A stretch of DNA of 64,000 nt from Tatumella ptyseos (GTDB lineage Bacteria > Pseudomonadota > Gammaproteobacteria > Enterobacterales > Enterobacteriaceae): positions 1,426,001 to 1,490,000 of the forward strand of contig NZ_CP130649.1 of assembly GCF_030552895.1 (NCBI RefSeq). The letters are read 5' to 3'. The notes beneath the pieces were generated by a model that had not been told where the DNA came from, searched no databases, and saw only the letters and a list, made by a program, of their open reading frames with translations. How positions within the stretch are numbered: the stretch's first letter is position 1; each line of letters opens with the position of its first letter. A program made the translations under genes and the position numbers. Of this stretch, positions 33,822 through 44,229 are shown in pieces.

Positions 33822-36209
33822 ATGAAATTCAGTGAACTCTGGTTACGTGAATGGGTAAATCCGGCCCTGACGAGTGATGAACTCTCCAACCAAATCACCA
33901 TGGCAGGCTTAGAAGTTGATGGGATTGAGGCGGTAGCGGGTGTCTTTAACGGAGTAGTCGTTGGGGAAGTGGTGGAGTGCCATCAACACCCAAATGCCGA
34001 TAAATTACGGGTGACTAAAATTAACATCGGCGGCGAGCGTTTGCTCGATATCGTCTGTGGCGCACCAAACTGCCGTCAAGGTTTAAAAGTTGCAGTGGCT
34101 ACGGTCGGCGCGATTTTACCTGGCGACTTTAAAATCAAGCCAGCTAAGTTGCGTGGCGAACCCTCTGAAGGGATGCTTTGCTCCTTTACCGAGCTGGGAA
34201 TTGATGTGGAATCAGAAGGGATTATTGAACTTCCTGCTGATGCGCCGCTCGGCCAAGATATCCGTGCTTACCTCCAACTTGATGACAATACAATTGAAAT
34301 CAGCGTCACGCCAAACCGTGCTGATTGCTTAGGAATTATGGGGATTGCTCGCGACGTAGCGGTAGCGAATGGTATGCCTTTTAACGTCCCTGAAGTCGCT
34401 GCAGTGAATGCGACCAGCGACCGCCAATTCCCTATTGAATTAACGGCAGGGGAAGCGTGCCCACGTTACTTAGGTCGTGTGATCGAGAATATTGATATCA
34501 ATGCGCCAACACCCCTCTGGATGCAAGAAAAACTGCGTCGCTGTGGGATTCGTTCGATTGATGCCATTGTCGATATCACTAACTACGTTTTACTTGAACG
34601 TGGCCAGCCGATGCACGCCTTCGACTTAGAAAAGTTAACTGGCAAAATCGAAGTGCGCCAGGCAAAGCAGGGTGAGACCTTGACATTATTGGATGGAAAT
34701 AATGTCACCTTAAGCGATGATGTACTGGTTATTGCTGATAATGATAAAGCGTTGGCGATGGCAGGTATTTTTGGTGGTGAAGAGTCAGGTATCTCTAGCT
34801 CGACTCAGCATGTGCTGCTGGAATGCGCATTCTTTTCTCCATTAGCCATCACCGGTCGTGCTCGTCGTTTCGGTCTACATACCGATGCGTCACACCGTTA
34901 TGAGCGTGGCGTCGATCCAGCAGGACAGTACGCTGCGATGGAGCGGGCTACCGAACTCTTATTGGCCATCTGCGGAGGACAAGCAGGACCCGTTATTGAG
35001 AAAATCGCAGAGCAATATTTACCAAAGCCTGCTGCAATAACCTTACGTCGCAGTAAATTAGATCGTCTGATCGGCCATGAAATTGCTGACCAACACGTCA
35101 CAGATATTCTGACGCAACTCGGTTGTAACGTCACTGCAGCGGATCAGCAATGGCAGGTAGTTGCGCCGACTTGGCGATTCGATATGGAGATCGAAGAAGA
35201 TTTGATCGAAGAAGTCGCCCGCGTCTATGGTTATAACAATATTCCTGATGTGCCAGTCAAAGCAAGCTTGATTATGCCTGCGCACCGTGAAGCGAATCTC
35301 GCACTGCAACGCGTTAAGACGTTACTGGTCGATAAGGGTTACCAAGAAGCTATTACCTACAGCTTTGTAGACCCTAAAACACAATCTTTGCTGCATCCAC
35401 AACAGGAAGCACTTATTTTACCAAGTCCGATTTCTGCAGATATGTCAGCGATGCGCTTGTCGCTGTGGGCTGGCCTGTTGGATGCTGTGGTTTATAATCA
35501 AAATCGCCAGCAAAGCCGAGTACGTTTGTTCGAAAGCGGATTACGTTTTATTCCTGATAGCCAAGCACCTTTAGGCATTCGTCAAGAAATGATGCTATCA
35601 GGGGTTATTGCAGGTGCGCGTTGCGATGAGCACTGGTTAATCGAACGTCAAAACGTTGATTTCTTTGATCTTAAAGGTGACTTGGAAGCACTTTTCGAGT
35701 TAACGGGTAAAACCGAACAAATCACCTTCCGCCGAACTGAGCATAACGCCTTGCATCCAGGCCAAAGTGCAGAGATCGTACTGGCTGATGAAGTGATTGG
35801 TTGGATGGGTGTTGTACACCCAGAACTGGAACGTAAACTCGATTTGAACGGTCGTACTGTTATCTTTGAACTCCTGTGGGATAAGCTTGCTGAGCGCGTA
35901 ATCCCTCAAGCGAAACCTGTTTCTAAGTTCCCAGCTAACCGTCGCGATATCGCCGTTGTGGTTTCCGAATCGGTCAATGCAGCAGATATTATCGCTGAGT
36001 GTAAGAAAGTTGGCGTAAATCAGTTGGTTGGCGTAAACTTATTCGATGTATACCGTGGAAAGGGTGTTGAGCCAGGTTTTAAGAGCCTTGCAATAAGCCT
36101 TCACCTGCAAGATTCTACGCGTACACTTGAAGAAGAGGATATTGCTGCCACGGTAGCTGACTGTGTTGCAGCGTTAAAAGAGCGATTCCAGGCAACCTTG
36201 AGGGATTGA
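33822..36209 (+). CDS. pheT: Phenylalanyl-tRNA synthetase beta subunit
   Basis: 795 residues as in E. coli. Domains in order: an N-terminal part with the tRNA-binding OB fold (about 40-150; [32 protein letters not shown]), B3/B4 editing region ([24 protein letters not shown]), B5 domain, a catalytic-like core without active site, and the C-terminal ferredoxin-fold anticodon-binding domain ([12 protein letters not shown] ... [23 protein letters not shown]). Deacylates Tyr-tRNA-Phe. ihfA begins four bases downstream. Confidence 0.98.
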   Translation: MKFSELWLREWVNPALTSDELSNQITMAGLEVDGIEAVAGVFNGVVVGEVVECHQHPNADKLRVTKINIGGERLLDIVCGAPNCRQGLKVAVATVGAILPGDFKIKPAKLRGEPSEGMLCSFTELGIDVESEGIIELPADAPLGQDIRAYLQLDDNTIEISVTPNRADCLGIMGIARDVAVANGMPFNVPEVAAVNATSDRQFPIELTAGEACPRYLGRVIENIDINAPTPLWMQEKLRRCGIRSIDAIVDITNYVLLERGQPMHAFDLEKLTGKIEVRQAKQGETLTLLDGNNVTLSDDVLVIADNDKALAMAGIFGGEESGISSSTQHVLLECAFFSPLAITGRARRFGLHTDASHRYERGVDPAGQYAAMERATELLLAICGGQAGPVIEKIAEQYLPKPAAITLRRSKLDRLIGHEIADQHVTDILTQLGCNVTAADQQWQVVAPTWRFDMEIEEDLIEEVARVYGYNNIPDVPVKASLIMPAHREANLALQRVKTLLVDKGYQEAITYSFVDPKTQSLLHPQQEALILPSPISADMSAMRLSLWAGLLDAVVYNQNRQQSRVRLFESGLRFIPDSQAPLGIRQEMMLSGVIAGARCDEHWLIERQNVDFFDLKGDLEALFELTGKTEQITFRRTEHNALHPGQSAEIVLADEVIGWMGVVHPELERKLDLNGRTVIFELLWDKLAERVIPQAKPVSKFPANRRDIAVVVSESVNAADIIAECKKVGVNQLVGVNLFDVYRGKGVEPGFKSLAISLHLQDSTRTLEEEDIAATVADCVAALKERFQATLRD

Positions 36210-36213
36210 ACCG

Positions 36214-36513
36214 ATGGCGCTTACAAAAGCTGAAATGTCAGAATATTTGTTTGAAAAATTGGGTCTAAGCAAACGTGACTCTAAAGAGTTAGTGGAACTT
36301 TTCTTCGAAGAGATTCGTAGTGCACTGGAAAAGGGAGAACAGGTCAAGCTATCGGGATTTGGTAACTTTGATCTTCGGGAGAAAAACCAACGTCCAGGGC
36401 GAAATCCCAAGACCGGTGAAGATATTCCGATCACTGCTCGTAGAGTTGTTACTTTCCGACCTGGTCAGAAACTTAAAAGCCGAGTCGAAACTGCAGTACC
36501 TAAAAAAGGTTAA
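36214..36513 (+). CDS. ihfA: Integration host factor alpha subunit
   Basis: DNA-bending nucleoid protein, heterodimer with IhfB. 99 residues as in E. coli, start [21 protein letters not shown], with the beta-ribbon arm containing the DNA-intercalating proline ([33 protein letters not shown]). RBS GAGGGA lies in the end of pheT, so the two are translated together. It is followed by a strong terminator, which ends the large thrS-ihfA cluster. Confidence 0.98.
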   Translation: MALTKAEMSEYLFEKLGLSKRDSKELVELFFEEIRSALEKGEQVKLSGFGNFDLREKNQRPGRNPKTGEDIPITARRVVTFRPGQKLKSRVETAVPKKG

Positions 36514-36531
36514 TGCAGATACCCTAATAAT

Positions 36532-36559
36532 AAAAAAAGCTGCCTAGGCAGCTTTTTTT
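36532..36559 (+). terminator. Intrinsic terminator of ihfA
   Basis: Stem AAAAAAAGCTGC / GCAGCTTTTTTT with a CTAG loop and seven T. Confidence 0.92.
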
Positions 36560-36607
36560 ATCTCTAGTGCTTGCGTAATCGTTTAGGACAAGGAGTGGTG
36601 TGGGCTT

Positions 36608-37093
36608 ATGTTTAGGTTGTTTTATTCTCATAGTATGTCTGTTTTGGCTGTGCTACTCACATTCTTACTTATAGGTTGTAGTAGTCATGCGCCTTCGCCC
36701 GATGCTCGGTTATCAAATCCTCGCATGGTGCATCAAGTGCTAAGCGACCAGCTAGTTAAATGGCGTGGCACACCATACCGCTATGGCGGTTTAAGCCGTA
36801 GCGGTATCGACTGTTCCGGTTTTGTTTATCGTACTTTTCGCGAGCGTTTTGATATACAGCTTCCAAGAACGACCCGTCAACAAAGTGATATTGGTACCCG
36901 TATCCGCAAAAAAGATTTACTTCCGGGAGATCTGGTCTTTTTTAAAACAGGCTGGGGCGAAGGGGGATTACATGTCGGCATCTACGATACCCAAAATCAA
37001 TTTATCCATGCGTCGACCAGTCGCGGCGTAATGCGTTCATCGTTAAATAATGTCTACTGGCGAAAAGTCTTTTGGCAAGCACGACGTCTATAA
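36608..37093 (+). CDS. nlpC: NlpC/P60 lipoprotein NlpC
   Basis: Lipoprotein with a cysteine-peptidase fold of the murein D,L-endopeptidase family. Lipobox LLIGC (Cys at about 24). Catalytic Cys in [16 protein letters not shown], His in [24 protein letters not shown]. 161 residues (154 in E. coli), the extra residues being in the signal region; ATG at 36635 is an alternative start that would shorten it. In E. coli btuCED lies between ihfA and nlpC; here nlpC directly follows ihfA. Confidence 0.93.
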   Translation: MFRLFYSHSMSVLAVLLTFLLIGCSSHAPSPDARLSNPRMVHQVLSDQLVKWRGTPYRYGGLSRSGIDCSGFVYRTFRERFDIQLPRTTRQQSDIGTRIRKKDLLPGDLVFFKTGWGEGGLHVGIYDTQNQFIHASTSRGVMRSSLNNVYWRKVFWQARRL

Positions 37094-37116
37094 AGGCTTT
37101 CACCCGAGGTTTAAAA

Positions 37117-38553
37117 ATGAAATTCGAACATCAATGGTGTACTCAGCTTCCTGAACTTTGTAGCGAAGTGATGCCTAGCCCCTTACATGAAGGTCGACTA
37201 CTGTACCTTAACCGCGCCCTCGCTGATGAGTTAACGCTCCCCGCTACTGAAACACTGCAAAAATCGTCAGTATGGTGGGGCGGAGAATTGCTGACAGGTA
37301 TGCGTCCGGTTGCTCAGGTTTATAGTGGGCACCAATTTGGGGTATGGGCTGGGCAGTTGGGCGATGGTCGAGGTTTGCTTTTGGGTGAACAACTACTTGC
37401 TACGGGAACGAAAACTGATTGGCATTTAAAAGGGGCAGGTAAGACGCCTTATTCGAGGATGGGAGATGGGAGAGCGGTATTACGTTCAACGATTCGCGAA
37501 TTTCTGGCTTCAGAAGCCATGCATGGACTCCGGATACCCACTACACGAGCACTCAGTATTGCAACAGGTCGTGACCTTGTACAGCGCGAAGTGGCAGAAC
37601 CAGGAGCGATGCTGATACGTACAGCGGAAAGTCACTTAAGGTTCGGGCACTTTGAACATCTATTTTATCGACAACAGACAGAAGAATTGACGAAACTGGC
37701 AGACTACAGCATCGATAACTTTTGGCCTGAGTTACGTGACGAGTCAGACCGTTATTATCTATGGTTTGCCGATATTGTGCGGCGTACCGGAACGCTGATT
37801 GGGCAATGGCAGAGTGTTGGCTTTGCACATGGTGTAATGAATACTGACAACATGTCGCTACTCGGCCTAACGTTGGATTACGGCCCGTACGCATTTATGG
37901 ATGACTACAATCCCGAATTAATTTGTAACCACAGCGATTATCAGGGCCGTTATGCCTTTGAGAATCAACCTACAGTTGGGTTATGGAACCTCAATCGTCT
38001 CGCGCATGCGCTATCTGGCTTGCTACCGATGGACAAACTCAAGTTAGCACTTAAAGAATACGAGCCTGCGCTGATGAGCGCATGGGGAGAGCGTATGCGT
38101 GCTAAACTCGGTCTCTACGACAGCCACAGCCAAGATAACGATTTATTGATTGAACTTTTTACTCTGATGGGAAGAGAGAAAGCGGATTATACTCGAACAT
38201 TCCGACTGCTGAGTTACGCAGCGGGAAGGGATAAAGGCGGGTTATTACGCGACGATTTTATCGATAGAGCTACTTTCGACAGTTGGTTTTTACGTTATCA
38301 ACAGCGGTTACAACAAGAACCCCTGGATTCGTCCGAGCGACAAGCGCGAATGCTCAGAGAAAATCCTGCTATAGTGCTGCGAAACTATCTGGCCCAGCAA
38401 GCGATCACTGCTGCAGAAAAAGGAGATGTCACCGAGCTCGAAGCCCTTCACTTGGCGCTTCAGAATCCTTACGCCGAACAACTTGATGGCAGTGCTTTGG
38501 CTAAGCCCCCACCGGAGTGGGGGAAACAGTTAACCATTAGTTGCTCAAGCTGA
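37117..38553 (+). CDS. selO: Protein adenylyltransferase SelO (YdiU)
   Basis: Pseudokinase-fold enzyme that transfers AMP to Ser, Thr or Tyr of proteins; linked to oxidative stress in E. coli. I chose ATG 37117 (GAGG nine bases before), giving 478 residues like E. coli and starting [14 protein letters not shown]; upstream in-frame codons lie inside nlpC. Conserved blocks: [69 protein letters not shown] (metal and base residues) and the C-terminal SCSS, where eukaryotic SELENOO carries selenocysteine. Its end overlaps convergent aroH by 9 bp. Confidence 0.95.
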   Translation: MKFEHQWCTQLPELCSEVMPSPLHEGRLLYLNRALADELTLPATETLQKSSVWWGGELLTGMRPVAQVYSGHQFGVWAGQLGDGRGLLLGEQLLATGTKTDWHLKGAGKTPYSRMGDGRAVLRSTIREFLASEAMHGLRIPTTRALSIATGRDLVQREVAEPGAMLIRTAESHLRFGHFEHLFYRQQTEELTKLADYSIDNFWPELRDESDRYYLWFADIVRRTGTLIGQWQSVGFAHGVMNTDNMSLLGLTLDYGPYAFMDDYNPELICNHSDYQGRYAFENQPTVGLWNLNRLAHALSGLLPMDKLKLALKEYEPALMSAWGERMRAKLGLYDSHSQDNDLLIELFTLMGREKADYTRTFRLLSYAAGRDKGGLLRDDFIDRATFDSWFLRYQQRLQQEPLDSSERQARMLRENPAIVLRNYLAQQAITAAEKGDVTELEALHLALQNPYAEQLDGSALAKPPPEWGKQLTISCSS

Positions 38554-39642
38554 TGACTCATTAGTTTGGTTAGGGGAAGAGGCCGCAGCGAGTAATGCTA
38601 GGAGTCGCTCGGTGTCTTCCCAACCCAAACAGGCATCAGTGATGGATTGACCAAAGCAATTGTTGCCCTCATTCTGCCAATCCTGTCGGCCCTCCACCAG
38701 AAAGCTCTCCACCATCACCCCAGCGATACCGTGATTTGGGTGACTAAGCTGTTCAGCAATATCTTTAGCGACTTCAAGCTGGCGCTTATGCTGCTTTAAA
38801 CAGTTGCCATGGCTACAATCGATGATGACACGGTCAGAGAGCGTTAACGTCGCTAAAGCTTCTTGGCAAGCTTTGACATGCTTTGCTTGATAGTTCGGTT
38901 CTTTACCACCGCGAAGAATGATATGACCATCTGGATTTCCCAATGTTTGGTAAATCGACATCTGTCCGTTTTTATCTGGCGAGAGAAAAAGATGTGGGAC
39001 TTTGGCGGCACGCACCGCATCCATTGCAATTTTACAGTTGCCATCTGTACCATTTTTAAAGCCGACAGGACAAGAGAGCGCTGAAGCCATCTCACGGTGT
39101 ATTTGACTTTCCGTTGTTCGCGCCCCGATTGCGCCCCAGCTAATGAAATCAGCGATATATTGGCCGGTGACCATATCAAGAAACTCGGTAGCGGTCGGAA
39201 CCCCCAATTCGTTGATATCACTGAGTAATTGTCGAGCGATCACTAGGCCATGATTAATATCGTGGCTACCATCAAGGTGTGGATCATTAATAAGTCCTTT
39301 CCAGCCGACGATGGTGCGAGGTTTTTCAAAATAAGTACGCATAATAATTTCGAGGCTTCCTCGATATTTATCACGTAAAGGCTTCAATTTTTTAGCGTAT
39401 TCCACCGCCGCTACTGGGTCATGGATGGAACAAGGTCCTACTATCACGATAAGACGTTGATCTTGTCCATGTAAGATGTGGCTGACCGAGTGGCGGGTAG
39501 CGTGAATCAACTGTTGGCAGTATTCGGTAATAGGAACTTGTTGATTCAGTTGGTGCGCGGTCATTAAGGCCCCAACGGGTACTGTTCTAAGTTCATCAGT
39601 TAGCATTATGACTTGCTCTATAGTCTTACTCATCGGCAACAT
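38545..39642 (-). CDS. aroH: 3-deoxy-7-phosphoheptulonate synthase, AroH type
   Basis: First enzyme of the shikimate pathway (PEP plus erythrose 4-phosphate). Class I DAHP synthase: [90 protein letters not shown] and [17 protein letters not shown]. The middle is closest to the Trp-sensitive AroH. The start is uncertain: ATG 39642 (365 residues) has GGAG 13 bases upstream, but ATG 39606 (MLTDELRT, 353 residues) aligns best with E. coli AroH. A 7-bp hairpin (ATCGGCA/TGCCGAT, 39632-39648) holds the 39642 start codon in its triloop region. I found no TrpR operator, so regulation may differ from E. coli. Confidence 0.92.
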   Translation of the reverse strand: MLPMSKTIEQVIMLTDELRTVPVGALMTAHQLNQQVPITEYCQQLIHATRHSVSHILHGQDQRLIVIVGPCSIHDPVAAVEYAKKLKPLRDKYRGSLEIIMRTYFEKPRTIVGWKGLINDPHLDGSHDINHGLVIARQLLSDINELGVPTATEFLDMVTGQYIADFISWGAIGARTTESQIHREMASALSCPVGFKNGTDGNCKIAMDAVRAAKVPHLFLSPDKNGQMSIYQTLGNPDGHIILRGGKEPNYQAKHVKACQEALATLTLSDRVIIDCSHGNCLKQHKRQLEVAKDIAEQLSHPNHGIAGVMVESFLVEGRQDWQNEGNNCFGQSITDACLGWEDTERLLALLAAASSPNQTNESSA

Positions 39643-39704
39643 GCCGATAATTATTCTCCAACAATAAACGAAAATTCAGGTGAATAACATCGTGAATCCT
39701 GGAC

Positions 39705-39783
39705 AAAAAAAAACCCGCCATTGGGCGGGAAAAGACTACACACAGCAATTCAATAATTAAGACAGGTGAAATAACGCGTCTGA
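39705..39783 (-). ncRNA. rprA: RprA-like small regulatory RNA
   Basis: On the minus strand, downstream of ydiK as in E. coli, a 21-base block (39731-39751, beginning GAATTGCTGTGTG and ending TAGTCTTT) is identical to the conserved core of E. coli RprA as I remember it. It is followed directly by a terminator stem CCCGCC / GGCGGG with loop CAAT and nine T, the Rho-independent end that Hfq RNAs carry. The 5' end is inferred: TAATAT (39789-39794) as -10, 17 bp from a weak CATATT -35 (39812-39817), gives a start near 39782 and an RNA of about 78 nt. If instead the hairpin at 39789-39816 is the first stem-loop, the RNA is about 110 nt, close to the E. coli 105. RprA activates rpoS translation in E. 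coli. Confidence 0.78.
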
Positions 39784-39816
39784 AAAAAATATTACCCTGT
39801 AAAGACAGGGTAATAT
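39783..39816 (-). terminator. Strong hairpin after ydiK: terminator, or 5' stem-loop of RprA
   Basis: Perfect 12-bp stem ATATTACCCTGT / ACAGGGTAATAT with a four-base loop, followed on the minus strand by a run of T, 26 bp after the ydiK stop. It fits an intrinsic terminator of ydiK but also occupies the place of RprA stem-loop 1 or of its promoter. Confidence 0.7.
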
Positions 39817-39817
39817 G

Positions 39818-39831
39818 TAAGAATCCTCCCA
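39818..39831 (-). promoter_or_regulatory. Candidate RcsB box upstream of rprA
   Basis: TAAGAATCCTCCCA on the plus strand agrees with the RcsAB box TAAGAATATTCCTA at 11 of 14 positions. Its centre is about 42 bp before the inferred RprA start near 39782, the usual distance for activation by RcsB, the known activator of rprA in E. coli. Confidence 0.5.
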
Positions 39832-39841
39832 GAAGAGGGGC

Positions 39842-40993
39842 TTAACCTTCTTTCGGGACGCGTATTTGGCGTTGTTTCTCGGCAATATGTCGAGTATCTT
39901 CAAACAGTTCCTCGAGGACCTCTTCAGGGGGGGCATCAGGACAAGGGGCTTCATGCATCCAAACATGGACGAGCCGATATGAAACGGCAAGCACGACAGG
40001 ACCAATGAATAACCCCAGCATACCGAAGGCAATTAGTCCGCCGATAACACCCGTCAGAATAATGAGCATTGGTAGATCGGCGCCAAGGCGAATGAGCATC
40101 GGACGGATCACGCTATCCATTGAGGCAACTACTACGCTCCAGATAACCAGAACGGTTCCCCACGTCGTGTCACCACTGTAGTAAAGCCAAATAATTGCCG
40201 GAATTAAGACTAATAATGGCCCGATCTGAATGAGGCAGCAAAGAATGATCAATACGGTGAGTATGGTGGCATAGGGGATACCCGCTAAGGCAAGGCCGAC
40301 ACCGGCTACAACACCTTGTAATAAAGCGGTTACTACTATTCCTAATGCGACAGCTTTGATAGCTTGATTAGCCAAAATAACGACTGCATCGCCGCGGCTG
40401 CCTGCGAGCCAAAAAGCAAAGTGACGGATCCCCATTGCCACGCGCTCCCCCCGCCAATAGAGAAGGGCACTAAATAACAACATTAGGGCTAGGTGGACCA
40501 GTAACCGACCAAAATGGCCAGCCTGTGCGACAAAGAAACTGGTTGTTCTCCCTATATAGGGCTGAACGGTTGCAAGTAGTTGTGCACCGCCTCCAGCGAC
40601 CATTTGATGGTAATATCGCGATGCCTTGTGGCCAATTAATGGCAGACTGTCGAGCCACGTCAATTGTGGCATAACTAAGTGTCCTGCACTGAGCCAATGC
40701 AGTACGGGCTGTGCATTATCTAACACACTGCTAATTAGTAGGGCGATAGGAATAATGAACACCAAAAGGATAATAAACGTCATGACAATCACTGCTAAGG
40801 TACGTCGGTTCCAAAGCAGTCGTTGAATACGCTGCATCATCCCCCAAGTGGCGATCACGACCATTCCTGCCCAAGCGAAACCTAAAATAAAAGGCTGCAC
40901 AACCCAGAAACAGCTGACAATCATTAACAAGAAAAATATTAGTGTTAATAACCGTTGTGGAATACTTCGCTCCGGTGGAAGCGGTCTACTCAT
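39842..40993 (-). CDS. ydiK: AI-2E-family transporter YdiK
   Basis: Polytopic inner-membrane protein of the AI-2E/UPF0118 exporter family; substrate in E. coli unknown. I use ATG 40993 (AAGGA nine bases upstream), giving 383 residues with N-terminus MSRPLPPERSIPQRLLTLIF; a longer frame to 41068 has no family match. Landmarks: VVQPFILGFAWAGMVVIATW, LMLLFSALLYWRGERVAMGIRHFAFWLAGSRGDA, VLIPAIIWLYYSGDTTWGTVLVIWSVVV, IRPMLIRLGADLPMLIILTGVIGGLIAFGMLGLFIGPVVLAVSYRL. It is convergent-free here, lying upstream of rprA on the same strand and divergent from ydiJ. Confidence 0.93.
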   Translation of the reverse strand: MSRPLPPERSIPQRLLTLIFFLLMIVSCFWVVQPFILGFAWAGMVVIATWGMMQRIQRLLWNRRTLAVIVMTFIILLVFIIPIALLISSVLDNAQPVLHWLSAGHLVMPQLTWLDSLPLIGHKASRYYHQMVAGGGAQLLATVQPYIGRTTSFFVAQAGHFGRLLVHLALMLLFSALLYWRGERVAMGIRHFAFWLAGSRGDAVVILANQAIKAVALGIVVTALLQGVVAGVGLALAGIPYATILTVLIILCCLIQIGPLLVLIPAIIWLYYSGDTTWGTVLVIWSVVVASMDSVIRPMLIRLGADLPMLIILTGVIGGLIAFGMLGLFIGPVVLAVSYRLVHVWMHEAPCPDAPPEEVLEELFEDTRHIAEKQRQIRVPKEG

Positions 40994-41168
40994 AGTAAAT
41001 ATCCTTGTATTCATTAAGGCTAGCTTTTTATCTTGCCTATGATGCTTCATTCGCTGTCTGAACGACATCTCTTTTCGATAAATTTGGTAAACCAGTAAGG
41101 CAGTGGGCTGAAAATATGTTAAAACAAAGGAGTTGATCGAAGACCACTTTTAAATTGGCAATGGGCAA

Positions 41169-44100
41169 ATGATTCCACAACTAAACCACTCTCCTGGACA
41201 AAAAAACTTAACTCGTAAATTCTTACAACAACTCGAACATCAAGGGTTTACGGGAGACATTGGGCAGCGCTATGCTGATCGCCTTAGTATGGCAACCGAC
41301 AATAGCATCTATCAAAACTTACCTGATGCCATTCTCTTTCCTAAATCCTTGGCAGATATTGTCACGATTACGCGATTAGCAGCTACCGAAGCCTATCGAA
41401 CCATCACCTTCACACCTCGGGGCGGTGGAACTGGCACCAACGGACAATCCCTTACTAACGGGATAGTGGTTGACCTCTCGCGCCATATGCGAGGGATCCT
41501 CGAATTTAATGCGGATGAAGGTTGGGTACGTGTTGAAGCAGGGGTAGTCAAAGATCAGCTGAATAGCTGGCTCAAACCCCATGGCTTCTTTTTTGCGCCA
41601 GAACTCTCGACCAGTAACCGAGCCACGATAGGAGGGATGATTAATACTGATGCCTCAGGTCAAGGCTCGTTAGTTTATGGTAAAACGTCAACCCACGTCC
41701 TGGGGTTGCGGGCAGTGCTTCTTAATGGGGAGACTATTGATACTGCTCCTGTAACGCGTCAGCAAGCTGAAATCCGAAGCCAAGGTCAATCACAAGAGGC
41801 AACAATTTACCGTGAGGTGATGGAGAGTTGCTTAGAAAACAGTGCCTTGATCGAGCAGAAATTCCCCAAGTTAAATCGCTTTCTTACTGGTTATGACCTG
41901 CGGCATGTTTTTTCTAATGATGACGAATGCTTCGATTTAACGCGTCTACTCTGTGGTGCAGAGGGGTCACTCGCATTCATCGCTGAGGCGACCCTCAATG
42001 TTTTACCCATCCCGAAAGTTCGCCAACTCGTTAATATCAAATATGATTCCTTTGATTCAGCATTGCGTAATGCGCCATTCCTCGTGGAAGCCAATGCGTT
42101 ATCGGTGGAAACCGTCGACTCTACCGTATTGAATTTGGCTCGAGAGGATATCGTATGGCACTCGGTCAGCGAGTTGATTACCGACGTTGAAGGACAAGTG
42201 ATGCAAGGCATCAATTTGGTGGAATTCGCAGGTGATGACCTTGAGCAGATTGAACAGCAGGTGGATGAACTCTGTCAGAAATTAGATCAGTTGCGAGACA
42301 CTCAGCAAGCGGGTGTGATTGGTTATCAATGTTGCCGCGAATTAGACCAAGTTGAACGTATTTACGCAATGCGAAAAAAAGCGGTGGGACTATTGGGAAA
42401 TGCCAAGGGGCGTGCAAAACCGATTCCATTTGTAGAGGATACTGCCGTTCCTCCGGAACACTTGGCAGATTACATCACCAAGTTCAGAGCAATTCTAGAT
42501 AGCCATAAACTTGCTTACGGTATGTTTGGGCATGTTGATGCCGGTGTCCTGCACGTACGCCCTGCCTTAGATATGACCCTGCCTGAACACCACCAGTTGA
42601 TGCTAACCATTTCTGACCAAGTGGCGGAACTTACCCGCTCTTATGGTGGGTTACTATGGGGCGAACATGGAAAGGGCTATCGCTCGGCATACAGTGCCGA
42701 TTTCTTTGGTCCCGAGCTATACCATCAGTTACGTCGAATCAAGACAGCCTTTGATCCCGATAACCGCTTGAATCCTGGAAAAATTTGTCAGCCTTTAGGT
42801 AATGACTCACCATTATTAGCAATAGACAGCCCAACACGCGGGGCGTTAGACCGCCAGATACCCGTGGTCGTTCGTGAGAGCTGGCGAGGCGCTATGGATT
42901 GCAACGGTAATGGTCTTTGTTTTAATTTCGATGTAAATAGCCCCATGTGTCCATCAATGAAGGTCACGCGGGACAGAATACATTCACCGAAAGGCCGAGC
43001 AACGTTAGTGCGTGAATGGCTCAGGCTATTATCAGAACAGGGGATTAATCCAGATTCGCTGGAGAGCTCATCAACGTTTTCTCTGCGCGCACTCAGTCAG
43101 AAGGTAAAAAATAGCTGGGGGGCAAATAAAGCAGAGTATGATTTTTCTCACGAAGTCAAAGAGTCGATGAGTGGATGCCTAGCTTGCAAAGCCTGTGCTA
43201 CCCAATGTCCTATTAAAATTGATGTACCTGCTTTTCGCGCGCGCTTTTTAGAACTTTATCACACTCGTTACTTACGGCCGGTTGCTGACCACGTTGTGGC
43301 CAATATAGAGCCGTTATTGCCGGTTATGGCGAAAGCGCCTCGAGCAATAAATTACATGCTGGCGAAACCTTGGGTAAATCAGTTGAGTCGCCGCTATGTG
43401 GGAATGGTTGATTTACCAGCGCTCTCTCACCCAACCTTGCAGAGTCAGCTTAATGGTCACTCTGCAGTAAGTACTACACTTGAAGACTTACAAGCGATGA
43501 CTACTGCGCAGCGAAGTAAAGTGGTTGTCGTCGTGCAAGATCCCTTTACCAGTTTTTATGAGGCGAATCTGGTCACTGATCTGGTCCAACTCATCGTTTG
43601 TTTAGGCTTTAAACCGGTGCTACTGCCTTTTGTCCCGAACGGTAAACCTCAGCAAGTGAAGGGATTTCTAAAACGTTTCACACGTACCGCTAAGAAGAGT
43701 GCTGAGGTATTGAACCGTGTTGCCGCATTAGACGTCCCTATGGTGGGAACCGATCCTGCTCTGGTGTTGTGCTACCGCGATGAATATAAAATGTTGGGTC
43801 ACGAACGGGGAGATTTCACCGTGTTGCTCGCGCATGAATGGCTCAAGTCAGTGACAATACCAAGCGAGTATTTGGCTGCCCAACAGGGAGAGTGGTATCT
43901 CTTCTCACACTGTACCGAGATGACCGCGTTACCGTCAGCCTCTCAGCAGTGGAGAGATATTTTTACCCAATTCGGTGCGACATTACATACCATTAATGCA
44001 GGTTGCTGTGGGATGGCGGGGACTTACGGCCACGAGTCTCGTAACTTAGAGAATTCTCGTAATATCTTTGGCCTATCTTGGCAGCCACAGCTGGCGGATA

Positions 44101-44222
44101 AGCCTATGGAACGTTGTCTCGCGACGGGGTTTTCATGTCGCAGCCAAGTAAAACGCTTCGGAGGGGAGAAGATTAAGCACCCTCTGCAAGCACTATTACA
44201 AATGGCTCGACAACGAACCTAA
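41169..44222 (+). CDS. ydiJ: FAD-linked oxidase / iron-sulfur 2-hydroxyacid dehydrogenase YdiJ
   Basis: Large fused oxidoreductase, 1017 residues (1018 in E. coli). N-terminal FAD-binding type 4 domain (PRGGGTGTNGQSLTNGIVVDLSRHM near 85-110; TIGGMINTDASGQGSLVYGKTSTHVLGLRAVLLNGE), FAD-oxidase C domain ending GLLWGEHGKGYRSAY ... DPDNRLNPGKIC, then a ferredoxin-like segment CLACKACATQCPIK at about 670-683 and a C-terminal CCG-type domain (NAGCCGMAGTYGHE). Family members oxidise D-2-hydroxyacids such as D-2-hydroxyglutarate or D-lactate; which one here is not shown. In E. coli menI and the suf operon follow; neither is here. Confidence 0.94.
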   Translation: MIPQLNHSPGQKNLTRKFLQQLEHQGFTGDIGQRYADRLSMATDNSIYQNLPDAILFPKSLADIVTITRLAATEAYRTITFTPRGGGTGTNGQSLTNGIVVDLSRHMRGILEFNADEGWVRVEAGVVKDQLNSWLKPHGFFFAPELSTSNRATIGGMINTDASGQGSLVYGKTSTHVLGLRAVLLNGETIDTAPVTRQQAEIRSQGQSQEATIYREVMESCLENSALIEQKFPKLNRFLTGYDLRHVFSNDDECFDLTRLLCGAEGSLAFIAEATLNVLPIPKVRQLVNIKYDSFDSALRNAPFLVEANALSVETVDSTVLNLAREDIVWHSVSELITDVEGQVMQGINLVEFAGDDLEQIEQQVDELCQKLDQLRDTQQAGVIGYQCCRELDQVERIYAMRKKAVGLLGNAKGRAKPIPFVEDTAVPPEHLADYITKFRAILDSHKLAYGMFGHVDAGVLHVRPALDMTLPEHHQLMLTISDQVAELTRSYGGLLWGEHGKGYRSAYSADFFGPELYHQLRRIKTAFDPDNRLNPGKICQPLGNDSPLLAIDSPTRGALDRQIPVVVRESWRGAMDCNGNGLCFNFDVNSPMCPSMKVTRDRIHSPKGRATLVREWLRLLSEQGINPDSLESSSTFSLRALSQKVKNSWGANKAEYDFSHEVKESMSGCLACKACATQCPIKIDVPAFRARFLELYHTRYLRPVADHVVANIEPLLPVMAKAPRAINYMLAKPWVNQLSRRYVGMVDLPALSHPTLQSQLNGHSAVSTTLEDLQAMTTAQRSKVVVVVQDPFTSFYEANLVTDLVQLIVCLGFKPVLLPFVPNGKPQQVKGFLKRFTRTAKKSAEVLNRVAALDVPMVGTDPALVLCYRDEYKMLGHERGDFTVLLAHEWLKSVTIPSEYLAAQQGEWYLFSHCTEMTALPSASQQWRDIFTQFGATLHTINAGCCGMAGTYGHESRNLENSRNIFGLSWQPQLADKPMERCLATGFSCRSQVKRFGGEKIKHPLQALLQMARQRT

Positions 44223-44229
44223 CCACCCT

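Noticed and set aside
37553..37894. 113-codon minus-strand frame inside selO
   Set aside because: Antisense shadow of a strongly conserved gene in another frame.
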